Shown here: positions 8,562 to 16,283 of the stretch, in pieces | Layout of the letters: every line of letters starts with the position of its first letter | Position numbering within the stretch: the stretch's first letter is position 1 | DNA from: a virus | DNA length: 64,000 nt | IMG/VR virus record: IMGVR_UViG_3300038463_000730 | Location: 248,001-312,000 of that record | Direction: 5' to 3' (one strand) | Translations under genes and position numbers: made by a program | Notes under the pieces: generated by a model | What the model was told of the DNA's origin: nothing | The model's database searches: none | What the model saw: only the letters and a program-made list of their open reading frames with translations

Positions 8562-8747
8562 TTACCTCTGGCGGCTCGGGTCTGCCCGAACAATCTTCGG
8601 GCGAAAAACATAGATAACTTTTTCACTACGGAACTCACCATATCCACCCTCTACGTAGAACGTCGGTGGCGTATTCGGTACCGCATATGACGCACATCCT
8701 AGTAAAGTAATACAAGCCAACAAAATAAACAACATTCTATTAAGCAT
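8562..8747 (-). CDS. small lipoprotein
   Basis: 61 residues. The signal peptide ends in a lipobox (LLGC) around residue 18, so the mature protein should be a lipid-anchored peptide of about 44 residues starting with Cys. The start has GAGAGG at good spacing. It lies ten bases from the ClpP gene. Small phage lipoproteins can act in superinfection exclusion or as spanin outer-membrane partners; no spanin partner is evident here. Confidence 0.8.
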   Translation of the reverse strand: MLNRMLFILLACITLLGCASYAVPNTPPTFYVEGGYGEFRSEKVIYVFRPKIVRADPSRQR

Positions 8748-8757
8748 CGCAAACCTC

Positions 8758-9405
8758 TCATAGTATATGGTCTATCATGCCGTACTCCAAGGCCTGGTTA
8801 GCATCCATATAAAAGTCGCGTTTGCAGTCTTCAGCTACAGTAGCATAGTCTCGTCCAGTATGACGAGATAATATCTTCATCACTAACTCGTTGTGACTCT
8901 CTAGCATGTCAAGGTCAATTTCAGTATCGATTCGATCAGCGTTCTCACTCTGCGGGAACAATGCCTGCAACCCGTGAATCATTATGTCACAATGCTTTGT
9001 TCCAAAACGACGCCCAGCTGTCCCGGCTGCTAACAACACGGCTCCAGCAGAATAGGCCTTTCCAATGCAATACGTGCTGATCGGAGCCCGGATCATCTGC
9101 ATGACGTCATACATATGCGAAAGAGCCGTGGCGTCCCCGCCGTTCGAGTTGATGAAGATCTTGATTTCTTCCTTGTCGTTTTCGTGGTCATAGTGAATGA
9201 GCAGGGCAGATAGGGCACATCCTACTTCTTTCGTCACGTCCTCAGATAGAAAAATAATGCGATTTTTTGCCAGGCGCGAATATATCTCCTGACTGCGACC
9301 AATATCAGATGAGCCTTCACTTTCATACCTCCCCCTTTTTGGGCGTACCATTTGTAAAGACTCATGTAACTTCCGTAGCGAGGCATTGGTTCGGAGCGAA
9401 GACAC
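8758..9405 (-). CDS. clpP: ClpP-like serine protease, complete triad
   Basis: 215 residues with the ClpP fold signature. Ser119 (AYSAGAVLLAAG), His144 (IMIHG) and Asp193 have spacings of 25 and 49, the same as in bacterial ClpP, so it should be proteolytically active in a barrel working with a Clp ATPase. INSNGGD and the C-terminal ALEYGMIDHIL also match the family. The N-terminus has about 35 extra residues. The start is GTG with AGGAAAC upstream. It follows directly the second ClpP-like gene, which lacks catalytic residues. The partner unfoldase could be host ClpX or ClpA; none is seen in the window. Confidence 0.93.
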   Translation of the reverse strand: MSSLRTNASLRKLHESLQMVRPKRGRYESEGSSDIGRSQEIYSRLAKNRIIFLSEDVTKEVGCALSALLIHYDHENDKEEIKIFINSNGGDATALSHMYDVMQMIRAPISTYCIGKAYSAGAVLLAAGTAGRRFGTKHCDIMIHGLQALFPQSENADRIDTEIDLDMLESHNELVMKILSRHTGRDYATVAEDCKRDFYMDANQALEYGMIDHIL

Positions 9406-9414
9406 TTCAGTTTC

Positions 9415-9999
9415 CTATCTAGTCCATTCCAGAACATGATCGATTAATCCGTATCGTTTGGCTTGTCCGGGATTCAAGAATAACTTACGTTCCGAATCCT
9501 TCGTTACTTGCACGACCTTCTTGCCCGTCAGCTTTGCTAGCGTCTCGATGTACTTCTTGTTGTCTCGCTTCAATTGGGAGAACGCAATCTTGGCATCGGT
9601 CATATCAACATACATTGCTGAGTCAGCCTGGAGCTGACTTACGCAGAGGAACGAACTCTTTGTCGCCGAACGAAAACCTGGAGCCCCGGCTGCCAATAGC
9701 AACGCAGGAGCGCCGGTTGCAGCCCCGAGACATATCGTTTGGATCGGAGACTTGATCAGGGTCATGACGTCGTAAATCATGAACACCGAGCGAATGTTCC
9801 CGCCCTCCGAGTTGATGTAGAGGTTGATCTGAGTATCAGAGTCTTGCGAATCCAAATACAAAAGGGCTGCCACCGTATCGGTAGCAACCCTATCGTCTAC
9901 GTAATCGTAGAGGAACAGAATACGATCATTTACTAATCTAGAAAAGACGTCGTACTGTACATCCCCGTTTGGTGTCTTTTCCGTTATGACTGTGTTCAA
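9415..9999 (-). CDS. ClpP-like protein without catalytic Ser and His (ClpR-like)
   Basis: 194 residues, clearly ClpP-fold: INSEGGN, LGAATGAPALLLAAG and the C-terminal RYGLIDHVL. When aligned with its neighbour, the nucleophile position is Gly96 instead of Ser and the histidine position is Ser121; the Asp region (TKDSERK) is partly kept. This matches the inactive ClpR type that forms mixed rings with ClpP in cyanobacteria and plastids. It starts with TTG preceded by GAGAGG, right after the DksA stop, and shares a transcript with the active copy. Confidence 0.9.
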   Translation of the reverse strand: MNTVITEKTPNGDVQYDVFSRLVNDRILFLYDYVDDRVATDTVAALLYLDSQDSDTQINLYINSEGGNIRSVFMIYDVMTLIKSPIQTICLGAATGAPALLLAAGAPGFRSATKSSFLCVSQLQADSAMYVDMTDAKIAFSQLKRDNKKYIETLAKLTGKKVVQVTKDSERKLFLNPGQAKRYGLIDHVLEWTR

Positions 10000-10001
10000 T
10001 C

Positions 10002-10355
10002 TTATCCTCTCAATCGTCTTTGTTTCGCCTCCTGCTCGTTCTGGTCAGCGCACTCGAAGCAATTATGAAACTCAGGGTTGAATTCTAATCGCTTCTCACC
10101 AATCTTCTCTGAACATTCTTCGCAGGTTCCGAATGTCCCGTCCTTTATCTTCGTTAGTGCTTTATCTATCCGAGCTACCTGTTCTTTGTTTCTGGCAGTT
10201 ATCTGCCCTAGAACATTCGCTATGGCTTTTCCTTGGATTTCATCTGTTTCATCACCATCGATATCTATATCGAGTTCGCGGGCGCTTTTGGCGATGATTT
10301 CGGTTCGGCGGTCATTAAGTAGCTTTTCAAGCTTTTTGATTAAGGTCTTTTTCAT
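10002..10355 (-). CDS. DksA/TraR family zinc-finger protein
   Basis: 117 residues. A long N-terminal coiled-coil hairpin is followed by a four-Cys zinc finger (Cys78, Cys81, Cys99, Cys102) in the DksA arrangement CEEC ... CFEC. Members enter the RNA polymerase secondary channel and alter initiation. The acidic tip around residues 28-39 (DIDIDGDETDE) sits where DksA carries functional Asp residues. It probably redirects host transcription. It overlaps the upstream 63-residue gene by 29 bases and is followed after two bases by the ClpR-like gene. Confidence 0.93.
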   Translation of the reverse strand: MKKTLIKKLEKLLNDRRTEIIAKSARELDIDIDGDETDEIQGKAIANVLGQITARNKEQVARIDKALTKIKDGTFGTCEECSEKIGEKRLEFNPEFHNCFECADQNEQEAKQRRLRG

Positions 10356-10518
10356 TGTATCTCTTTAAGGCCTGAAGAATAGTAGTATGAATGAATTTAA
10401 TCGACTCGATCGATTCGGCACTCATCCCATTTTCGTATCGCAAATCATCAAGATCGAACATAGCGTCGAGAAGTAATTCGTCTATTTCTTCGGGACGATC
10501 ATTATTCTGATAGCCCAT
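10327..10518 (-). CDS. small acidic protein
   Basis: 63 residues, acidic N-terminal half (DELLLDAMFDLDDL) and helical C-terminus. GGATGAAG precedes the ATG at 10518. Its end overlaps the DksA gene start by 29 bases in another frame, so both are compact members of the same operon. No family recognised. Confidence 0.6.
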   Translation of the reverse strand: MGYQNNDRPEEIDELLLDAMFDLDDLRYENGMSAESIESIKFIHTTILQALKRYNEKDLNQKA

Positions 10519-10521
10519 TCT

Positions 10522-11136
10522 TCATCCGTACCGAGGATACATCAGGAGCTTACGGATAGCCGGTTCGGTTTCGAGACGCATGTCTCGATCGAATGTATCG
10601 AAATCTCCGCTCATACTGATTATCCAGTTGATGATACCGAGTACATTGTCCATCTCGGGAAGCTCATCCATCTCTTCCATAATCAGTCGTTCGAGTCCGA
10701 TGAACGACCGCAGGACACTCAACGTCATTCCGGGGTCGGTATGTTCTAACAAGTAGGCAACGAGTTTGAGTACAGCCTCTTTTTGATCACCGGTCTTTTC
10801 GACAACCGGAACGATCAGCTTATAAAGCTTCTTATCTTTGATCTGGTCTAGTGTTAGCTCGGTCTTCGGCGTAACCGTACCGATCCGCTGAAGCAGTCCG
10901 AGGCTGATCGTAAATTCCGTCGCGCGAGCATGGTGTCCGCGCTGGAACAACCAGTTCTTCCTATATTCACGATAGCCACGAGCCATTTCGGCTTTGTCTT
11001 CCCGCTGAGAAAGTAGCTCGCGCTTTGCTTTCGCGCGCTCTTTTGCGGTAGAAGCAGTCGCGACCATCTTTCTCAGATCATTGATCGATACTGCTCGATC
11101 CTGACGTTTCCACGCAGTTCTTTTGTGAGTGCTCAT
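10522..11136 (-). CDS. hypothetical protein
   Basis: 204 residues. The N-terminal 60 residues are very basic with many Arg and Lys (RAKAKRELLSQRE); the remainder is helical and more acidic. No motif recognised. AAAGAAG lies before the ATG at 11136. It is in tight operon order with the gene upstream at 11147. Confidence 0.75.
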   Translation of the reverse strand: MSTHKRTAWKRQDRAVSINDLRKMVATASTAKERAKAKRELLSQREDKAEMARGYREYRKNWLFQRGHHARATEFTISLGLLQRIGTVTPKTELTLDQIKDKKLYKLIVPVVEKTGDQKEAVLKLVAYLLEHTDPGMTLSVLRSFIGLERLIMEEMDELPEMDNVLGIINWIISMSGDFDTFDRDMRLETEPAIRKLLMYPRYG

Positions 11137-11146
11137 TGTTCTTCTT

Positions 11147-11569
11147 TCACGACGCCGGAGGCGGACTGGAGGACATTGCCTTTTCCTGTTCCGGAGAAAG
11201 GAATTGAACTTCCTCCTCCTTAACGATCAGGTTCTCGGGTTTCGGCATCTTACGCCCGTCAACGCGAGTGTTGAAGAATATCCAAACGCATTTCTCCGGC
11301 TTCATCAAAAGCATGGCATTGACGTACCAGTCGTTAAAGATAGCCTTTTTCGACGGGCCCGCGAAGCGAACCTCGGTCTGGCTGTTCAGCACGCCCATGC
11401 GCTTGCGGTAGAACGGACCCAGCACGGCCTCAGGTTGTTGATCGTATTTCGCCTTAAAGGCCTTCTGCGCCTCGTCTGAGACGTTCTTCTCGACAACCTC
11501 CGACACGAGCTTGCCTTTCACCAGAGCGCAGCACACGAAAACTATCTGTCGCGGTCCTTTGCGTCCCAT
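11147..11569 (-). CDS. hypothetical protein
   Basis: 140 residues, alpha/beta, starting MGRKGPRQIVFVCC with GAGG upstream of ATG 11569. The C-terminus is low complexity (Glu-rich, then SSSPPPAS). No family recognised. Flanked by the HU-like gene and another orphan, suggesting a DNA-related operon by context only. Confidence 0.75.
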   Translation of the reverse strand: MGRKGPRQIVFVCCALVKGKLVSEVVEKNVSDEAQKAFKAKYDQQPEAVLGPFYRKRMGVLNSQTEVRFAGPSKKAIFNDWYVNAMLLMKPEKCVWIFFNTRVDGRKMPKPENLIVKEEEVQFLSPEQEKAMSSSPPPAS

Positions 11570-11576
11570 GTCGTCC

Positions 11577-11909
11577 TCAATTCTTTCGTAAACGTCGTAA
11601 GAGAAAAGCCCTCAAGGCTCGTTTGATTCGAAACTTCAAAAGCGGCTTAATCGAAACAACCTCCGACTCACCCGAAACAACGTTCTGAATGCGCCGTGGT
11701 TTTGGCTCGATCATTTCGAAACGACCGAAATTGCCGATGACTACCGAGCGTCGATTGACGATTTCTTTCCTCATCTCGCTCAGTAAGAGATGCACTATCG
11801 CTAGGACGTGCTCCAGTGCAATACCTGTTTCCTGATGGACCGCGCGACAAAACAACTCTTTGTCAACATTCGCGTTCTTCGATTTGTTTCCCCCGGATTT
11901 ACGTTTCAT
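11577..11909 (-). CDS. HU/IHF-like DNA-binding protein
   Basis: 110 residues. The C-terminal 90 follow the bacterial HU pattern: helices matching ELFCRAVHQETGI, then the IGNFGRFE motif at the start of the beta arm, a basic arm (PKPRR) and a final FRIKRALR helix, where HU has FKPGKALR. HU-type proteins bend and compact DNA as dimers. It starts in a four-base ATGA overlap with the upstream coiled-coil gene. Confidence 0.88.
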   Translation of the reverse strand: MKRKSGGNKSKNANVDKELFCRAVHQETGIALEHVLAIVHLLLSEMRKEIVNRRSVVIGNFGRFEMIEPKPRRIQNVVSGESEVVSIKPLLKFRIKRALRAFLLRRLRKN

Positions 11910-12088
11910 TTCGAAGAATATCCACGCTTGATTCGACGCTGATACAGAATCTCTTTCCTCGCAACTAAATCACTATCCAAGTTCCAAAGTTGGCGAACCA
12001 ACTCTTTTCGCTTCGCAGTAAGTTCGTTGATTTCGGATTGAAGCTCCTCGTCAGGCTTCGCTAGCAGTTCTGGTGGACCTTTATCCAT
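11906..12088 (-). CDS. small coiled-coil protein
   Basis: 60 residues from ATG 12088, chosen because GGGA lies just upstream and the start overlaps the preceding stop by eight bases. The product is one long charged helix (EELQSEINELTAKRKELVRQ) with a basic tail. It overlaps the HU-like gene by four bases, so the two may be made together. No family recognised. Confidence 0.65.
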   Translation of the reverse strand: MDKGPPELLAKPDEELQSEINELTAKRKELVRQLWNLDSDLVARKEILYQRRIKRGYSSK

Positions 12089-12587
12089 TCGTTCCCGTTT
12101 CTTCTTCTTCGTCATCATCCGAATCATCGGCGTCGAGTGACTCGCCCTTTGTCTTCGGACCGGGAACGAACTTCTTATCCTCGTCACGAGCCAAGAGGCC
12201 AGCTTCAGCCAACTGCTTGATGCCGAGGAAAATCTTGTTCTTGTTTCCCTCGCCAAACTTTTTCATGATGTCTCCGATCGATACTGATCGAAGCTCCATA
12301 ACCATGGAAAAGATTTCGTTGTTGATAGGTTCTGAAAGACAGGCGTTCGTCGCGAACGTACCACTCTCGGCAACTTCGGTCTCCTCATTGGAATCGAACG
12401 AGTTGACAACATCGATCAACTTAGATCGTTGACCCTTCAGACTTTCGATCTGACGAATCTGGTCGTCGATGTTCGAGATTTTGATCCTGGCTTCCGAAGC
12501 AATATCTTTCGGAGAGGCCTTGCCTTGCTGAACACATTCACCAACGAACTCGGAAATGAAATCGACGTCTACGCTTTTCCCTCTCAT
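12081..12587 (-). CDS. putative winged-helix protein with acidic tail
   Basis: 168 residues. An N-terminal helical part is followed by a segment that looks like a winged helix (residues about 93-145: IGDIMKKFGEGNKNKIFLGI and then ALL/LLAR wing). It ends in an acidic run of Asp and Glu. AGGAGAAT precedes the ATG, and the start overlaps the upstream stop (TAATG). DNA binding is inferred only from helix pattern and position beside the HU-like gene. Confidence 0.7.
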   Translation of the reverse strand: MRGKSVDVDFISEFVGECVQQGKASPKDIASEARIKISNIDDQIRQIESLKGQRSKLIDVVNSFDSNEETEVAESGTFATNACLSEPINNEIFSMVMELRSVSIGDIMKKFGEGNKNKIFLGIKQLAEAGLLARDEDKKFVPGPKTKGESLDADDSDDDEEEETGTNG

Positions 12588-13087
12588 TACGATTCTCCTG
12601 CCTTTAGAAATTCCACCAAATACCCATATAGTTCATCTGAACTCTGATTCTTTTGCCAGTTCAGAGAAACTACAGCCAATTTTTCGATGCCGGTCAAACA
12701 CGTCGCTTGCAAGAGCGTCGGAACCGGATTCCATCTTCCGCCAGCGCCACGAACGAGAAAGTCACCTACGTCTAATGGGTCGGTCGAAAGCCTCATCCCG
12801 TAAGGAGGGTTATCTCCAACCCGAAACACAGCCGCGTGCTCCCGAATGTCACCATCCGTTAGATCGGTTACGATAGCCCGTACAGCTAGGCTCGCAACCG
12901 GTAACTCTGCGCACCAGCAGCCTTTTTTGGTGGGAGTTCCGTCTACCTCAACCTTCAACGTCTGCGGAATCTGTGTAGATGCATTCTGCATCAATCGTGA
13001 CACGATCTTTTCTGAGTCGAACCAAAAACCCATCGTTTCCATCACGTATCGAATGATCGCCGTTTGAAGCTGCTCTTTCGAATTCAT
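12587..13087 (-). CDS. hypothetical protein
   Basis: 166 residues, alpha/beta with Gly-rich loops and two nearby Cys (CWC). No known motif. The ATG at 13087 overlaps the preceding TGA (ATGA) and its stop overlaps the next ATG (TAATG), placing it firmly within a coupled operon. Confidence 0.75.
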   Translation of the reverse strand: MNSKEQLQTAIIRYVMETMGFWFDSEKIVSRLMQNASTQIPQTLKVEVDGTPTKKGCWCAELPVASLAVRAIVTDLTDGDIREHAAVFRVGDNPPYGMRLSTDPLDVGDFLVRGAGGRWNPVPTLLQATCLTGIEKLAVVSLNWQKNQSSDELYGYLVEFLKAGES

Positions 13088-13377
13088 CTGAAAGCTTTGA
13101 TCGCCAGGTCAATCACCGGGAGGTTTTTGACAGTTTCTTCAATGTACTTTTCGAAATCGAAAGTATCTCCGATCGTTCGACGACGTGCCAATTCTTCCAT
13201 GCATTGGACTGCCCTCTCCCGAAACACTCCAAGGTAACGAAACGCCACAACAACATCGCAAAGTTCCTGCGCGGAGAGATCGTCAAGGCGGACTGCATTG
13301 ATAAGCCTTTCATCCATCATCTCCATTTCGATGTCTCCGATGTCGTCCGAAATATCTAGGTCATCTTCATTTGGCAT
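13084..13377 (-). CDS. small acidic protein
   Basis: 97 residues. A very acidic N-terminus (DDLDISDDIGDIEMEMMDE) precedes helices. GAGAGAAG lies before the ATG at 13377, inside the end of the upstream gene (11-base overlap). No family recognised. Confidence 0.7.
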   Translation of the reverse strand: MPNEDDLDISDDIGDIEMEMMDERLINAVRLDDLSAQELCDVVVAFRYLGVFRERAVQCMEELARRRTIGDTFDFEKYIEETVKNLPVIDLAIKAFR

Positions 13378-13774
13378 AATCTTCTCTCAATCTAGGCGGA
13401 GTACGTAGTCGCACACGAATTTGTAACAACGGTTCAACACTGCTCCCGGCTTCCCGATTGGGCGACCGTTTCGAAACAACGAAATGAAAACTCTTGACAA
13501 GAAGACCGAAGCTAATTGCTTCACCATTCAGTAGCTTCCTGCGCAAGACCGAAAAGAATCCCTTCACAACCCATGCTATTTCCGTTCGATCAACCAGAGG
13601 ATATTGTTCATGAATTCGCTCAAGCAAAGATTCGATCTGAGTAATCTTAATCGGAAAGAACTGATCTATTTCAGCCTGTACATTCGTGACATCTTCCAGA
13701 TCAAACTTTCGTATCGCCATGATTTCGCTAGACCGTTGTAACTTCAAGATCTCATCCGTTACGGCACTCGTCAT
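13367..13774 (-). CDS. hypothetical protein, weak HU-like C-terminus
   Basis: 135 residues. The segment from residue 66 (VVKGFFSVLRRKLLNGEAIS) through the basic region and the final VRLRTPPRLRE resembles the body and arm of HU-like proteins, but the GF motif is replaced by FGLLVKSF, so this is tentative. First gene of the leftward operon beginning near 13.8 kb. The ATG at 13774 lacks a clear ribosome site, and an ATG at 13720 is an alternative. Confidence 0.65.
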   Translation of the reverse strand: MTSAVTDEILKLQRSSEIMAIRKFDLEDVTNVQAEIDQFFPIKITQIESLLERIHEQYPLVDRTEIAWVVKGFFSVLRRKLLNGEAISFGLLVKSFHFVVSKRSPNREAGSSVEPLLQIRVRLRTPPRLREDYAK

Positions 13775-13821
13775 TCGGGGAAAGTCATGTGCCGGAACTT
13801 AATCGGAGAGCATAATTCTCC

Positions 13822-14076
13822 CTAAGAGATCTCTCTGATCTTAAGATCTCTATATCTGAGATCTGATCTTAATCTGATCTCTTTCCCAAAAGGGTTTTCA
13901 ACGATTGACGATACGAACGGCTTGATTCGATCGAGAAGTCGATCTCGACGAAAACACAAGTGGATCAATAAACCAGGACTGGTACCGAAAGTTGAATGGA
14001 CGAGGGAGTATTTCTTGGCTTCATAATCAATCCACGTTGCCCTAGGGCTGTCTTGGATATTCCGGACGGGTGCCAC
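13822..14076 (-). CDS. possible small protein spanning a GATC repeat cluster (uncertain)
   Basis: An 84-codon frame from GTG 14076. The middle part reads like ordinary protein, but the C-terminal residues (RLRSDLRYRDLKIREIS) are encoded by imperfect AGATC repeats, which casts doubt on it as a gene. GAAGAATGAA precedes the start. It could be real and expressed with the leftward operon, or this could be a non-coding control region. Confidence 0.35.
   Translation of the reverse strand: MAPVRNIQDSPRATWIDYEAKKYSLVHSTFGTSPGLLIHLCFRRDRLLDRIKPFVSSIVENPFGKEIRLRSDLRYRDLKIREIS
13826..13881. repeat. cluster of AGATC/GATCT repeats
   Basis: Six GATC tetramers occur at 13828, 13837, 13845, 13860, 13865 and 13876, within 52 bases. 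They include the perfect 12-base palindrome GATCTTAAGATC (13837-13848) and overlapping direct copies of AGATCAGA on the minus strand. It lies upstream of the leftward operon. Candidate operator, replication site or methylation-sensitive element. Confidence 0.6.
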
Positions 14077-14180
14077 TTCATTCTTCGAAACCGGAAAATC
14101 TGAATCGATCTAATGAGCCGTACAGTTGAGGAATCGATTCCGCTGTCGAGTATCTCGGTCTGGAGATCTTGAATTAAGAT
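14077..14180. promoter_or_regulatory. divergent intergenic region with 12-base palindrome
   Basis: This is the non-coding stretch before the plus-strand trio. It holds a perfect palindrome GGAATCGATTCC (14130-14141) and a related half-site near 14103. No GATATAT element or good sigma-70 promoter is visible. Probably a control region for the rightward genes; the palindrome could be an operator. Confidence 0.4.
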
Positions 14181-14768
14181 ATGAAGGTATTCGAAACAGA
14201 AATGGTAACGGACCGAATTACGGTGGTATGGAACTACAAGCCAGCATGCGACGAACATATTGATCGCAACGACCATCTTGTCATAATCGGACACCCGGGT
14301 TACAGCAAAGTTCCAGCCCGAACCATACTCGATTACGAAAATGCAGTGAAGCAGGTAACACGGCCTCCAATCTACGTTGTCTCTGGCAGAGATATGACTT
14401 TCGTTGAGCAGAACTCTTTAGATTCTGAACTATGGCATACGGTAAGCTGGTTCCAGAGCCAATATATTTCAGCCTCGTTCCAGCTAGCAAACTTCAATAA
14501 GTATGTAGTGACTTCTGGAGGCTTCCAATCTAACTGGCATAGTTGGGATCGCGCCCGATCCAACATGCAACAAGCTTTTGTTGCTTGGTATCGTGGCAAG
14601 AATTGGCATGACACATATGACGGTAGATTCGGATATGTCATCTCTGGTTCTTACAGCGAGAAACAGATGCACCAACACTCAGTGTCGTTATATGTAGCGG
14701 AACCGAATTCCGCTTCCACAGTCTGTCATGTCGGGCCTCGCGGCGTCAATCTAACCAAAGTAGCGTAA
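14181..14768 (+). CDS. hypothetical protein
   Basis: 195 residues, first of three rightward genes. Mixed alpha/beta with many aromatics (Trp, Tyr) and His. A repeated W-rich central part (SNWHSWDRARS, WYRGKNWHDTYDG) does not match a family I know. The start has no strong ribosome site; GGAG lies about 18 bases upstream. Its stop directly precedes the Dps-like start, so the two are cotranscribed. Confidence 0.7.
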   Translation: MKVFETEMVTDRITVVWNYKPACDEHIDRNDHLVIIGHPGYSKVPARTILDYENAVKQVTRPPIYVVSGRDMTFVEQNSLDSELWHTVSWFQSQYISASFQLANFNKYVVTSGGFQSNWHSWDRARSNMQQAFVAWYRGKNWHDTYDGRFGYVISGSYSEKQMHQHSVSLYVAEPNSASTVCHVGPRGVNLTKVA

Positions 14769-15251
14769 ATGGACAAATTTCAGAAATCATGTTGCATCTT
14801 CGTAGCGTACCTACGATCGCTTTATACACTTCATCAGAATAATCACTGGACAGCTCGGGGTCCGTCGTTCTACCAGGACCACTTGATGTATGAGCGGATC
14901 TATCTATCTGCGCAGAAGAACGCAGACCAAGCCGCAGAGGAGCTTGTAGGTCTTTTCGGCGATGCGTGTCTGCCGTTGTCTGGTCAGGTCGAGTGCATGA
15001 CTCAGATTCTCTCTAAACTAAAAGGAGAGGCAGCGGGCGTGATCGGGGCAGTAGGCCTGTACAATAACTCTCTTCAGCTTGAAGAGGAATTCCTAGAGTA
15101 TGCATCGAAGTTCTACAAGGTGCTCAAGACCGAGCACACCAAGGAGATGTCCCTTGGACTTGATAACTTGATCATGGGAATTTGCACGGATCGCGAAACA
15201 GCTGCGTATTTGCTTCGTCGTTCTCTGCTCAACTCGCGAGATGCCAAATGA
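14769..15251 (+). CDS. Dps-like ferritin-fold protein
   Basis: 160 residues, four-helix ferritin-like. The dinuclear iron signature of Dps is present with correct spacing: His26 (NHWTARGPSF), His38, Glu42, Asp53 and Glu57, equivalent to His51, His63, Asp67 (here Glu), Asp78 and Glu82 of E. coli Dps. Dps proteins store iron, detoxify peroxide and can bind DNA. The basic DNA-binding tail of E. coli Dps is not obvious here. The ATG follows the previous TAA immediately; the stop overlaps the next ATG. Confidence 0.8.
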   Translation: MDKFQKSCCIFVAYLRSLYTLHQNNHWTARGPSFYQDHLMYERIYLSAQKNADQAAEELVGLFGDACLPLSGQVECMTQILSKLKGEAAGVIGAVGLYNNSLQLEEEFLEYASKFYKVLKTEHTKEMSLGLDNLIMGICTDRETAAYLLRRSLLNSRDAK

Positions 15252-15547
15252 GAGAATGGCTTACTAGCGAGGAGCTTACGAAGATGGCGAAGAACGCTGC
15301 TGAATTCGAGAAACGAACGGATCCGTTCGGATTTTGTGTTGCCGGTCGAGGACCACGCTCCATTGTCGGAGCGTTACGCCCCGGCCGAATGATCACGGTT
15401 CATGAGAACGACTTTTTCATTCAGCCGGGTTACGGTGCTTCGCTCGATACGCTTCTGAAACGGGTGTCCTACGGAGGCCGCAAGGGTAGACGTGCAGCGA
15501 TTCGAATCGATCGAAATACTCGACGATTGAATCCGCGAACTACTTGA
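15248..15547 (+). CDS. small basic protein
   Basis: 99 residues from ATG 15248 (ATGA overlap with the Dps-like gene). The C-terminal half is very basic with many Arg (RKGRRAAIRIDRNTRRLNPR), suggesting nucleic-acid or phosphate binding. It converges with the zincin gene, overlapping by eight bases at the 3' ends. No family recognised. Confidence 0.65.
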   Translation: MREWLTSEELTKMAKNAAEFEKRTDPFGFCVAGRGPRSIVGALRPGRMITVHENDFFIQPGYGASLDTLLKRVSYGGRKGRRAAIRIDRNTRRLNPRTT

Positions 15548-16283
15548 TGCAAACGTCGTCGCCGAAACCTTTGCGGTAACAGTCGTCGAAGCTCGAATCA
15601 TCTCGAAACCCGTAACCAATCCAACTGGTCCACTCTTCGACGAGTTTCTCATCCTGATTCTTGTCGCCGGGGAAATAGCGGGCCTGAACTCCCCATTTAT
15701 CATTCAGAGCATGCGCCATTTCGTGCAAGAAGATTCGAGTGAAGTAGCGGTTCTCATGTCCGCCCTTCATAACCGGATCGTTCCGTACGAAAACGATTCC
15801 CGTTTCCATGTCGTAGACGCCCCAGATGACGTAGCGCTTTCCGTCTTGGCCATGAGGCGTAACGGTGTTGAATCGCCCCTCTCCGTCGTTCATCGCACGA
15901 GGCCGAGAGCCATCGAGCAGGGTATTGGCCGGAAGCAGTGAAATGGAAATGTTAACCGGCTGCTGGTTAGCCTCGTATCCTTTGGATGTGAGAAACTCTG
16001 AATAGCGTCGCATCAGCGCGCAAGCCTGATCTATTCTCTGTACGGACTCGGGGGTCGATCGAGTCCAAGGCACATGGTTGTCCGGCCTCCACTCTGAGAT
16101 GACCACATTTCCAGGACAGCTCGGCAGCGGAATCGCTTCAGAAAGCTTTTCGCTGGGCAATGGTACCGACCCAAGCATATCCTGTGCCACAGCCATCCCG
16201 TGAAGTGCGAGTACAGCTGGAATGGCAAGACTAGACCGTAGGCTTGACCATAGGTACGACCGGAGGCATTTGGTGAGTCGCAT
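15540..16283 (-). CDS. secreted zinc metallopeptidase-like protein (HExxH)
   Basis: 247 residues. The N-terminal signal peptide has a hydrophobic core (LAIPAVLALHGMAVAQ) and an AQ-type cleavage site near residue 34. The zincin motif HEMAH is at 187-191, with a third ligand probably among the downstream Glu residues (EKLVEEWTSW, typical ExxxW gluzincin spacing). Four downstream Cys may form disulfides. It likely acts in the periplasm or envelope. The start lies within the preceding gene (52-base overlap) and has no clear ribosome site. Confidence 0.75.
   Translation of the reverse strand: MRLTKCLRSYLWSSLRSSLAIPAVLALHGMAVAQDMLGSVPLPSEKLSEAIPLPSCPGNVVISEWRPDNHVPWTRSTPESVQRIDQACALMRRYSEFLTSKGYEANQQPVNISISLLPANTLLDGSRPRAMNDGEGRFNTVTPHGQDGKRYVIWGVYDMETGIVFVRNDPVMKGGHENRYFTRIFLHEMAHALNDKWGVQARYFPGDKNQDEKLVEEWTSWIGYGFRDDSSFDDCYRKGFGDDVCIK

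Noticed and set aside
13965-14294. Minus-strand frame over the start of the rightward trio
   Set aside because: Antisense to the gene at 14181 and the control region, no ribosome site.
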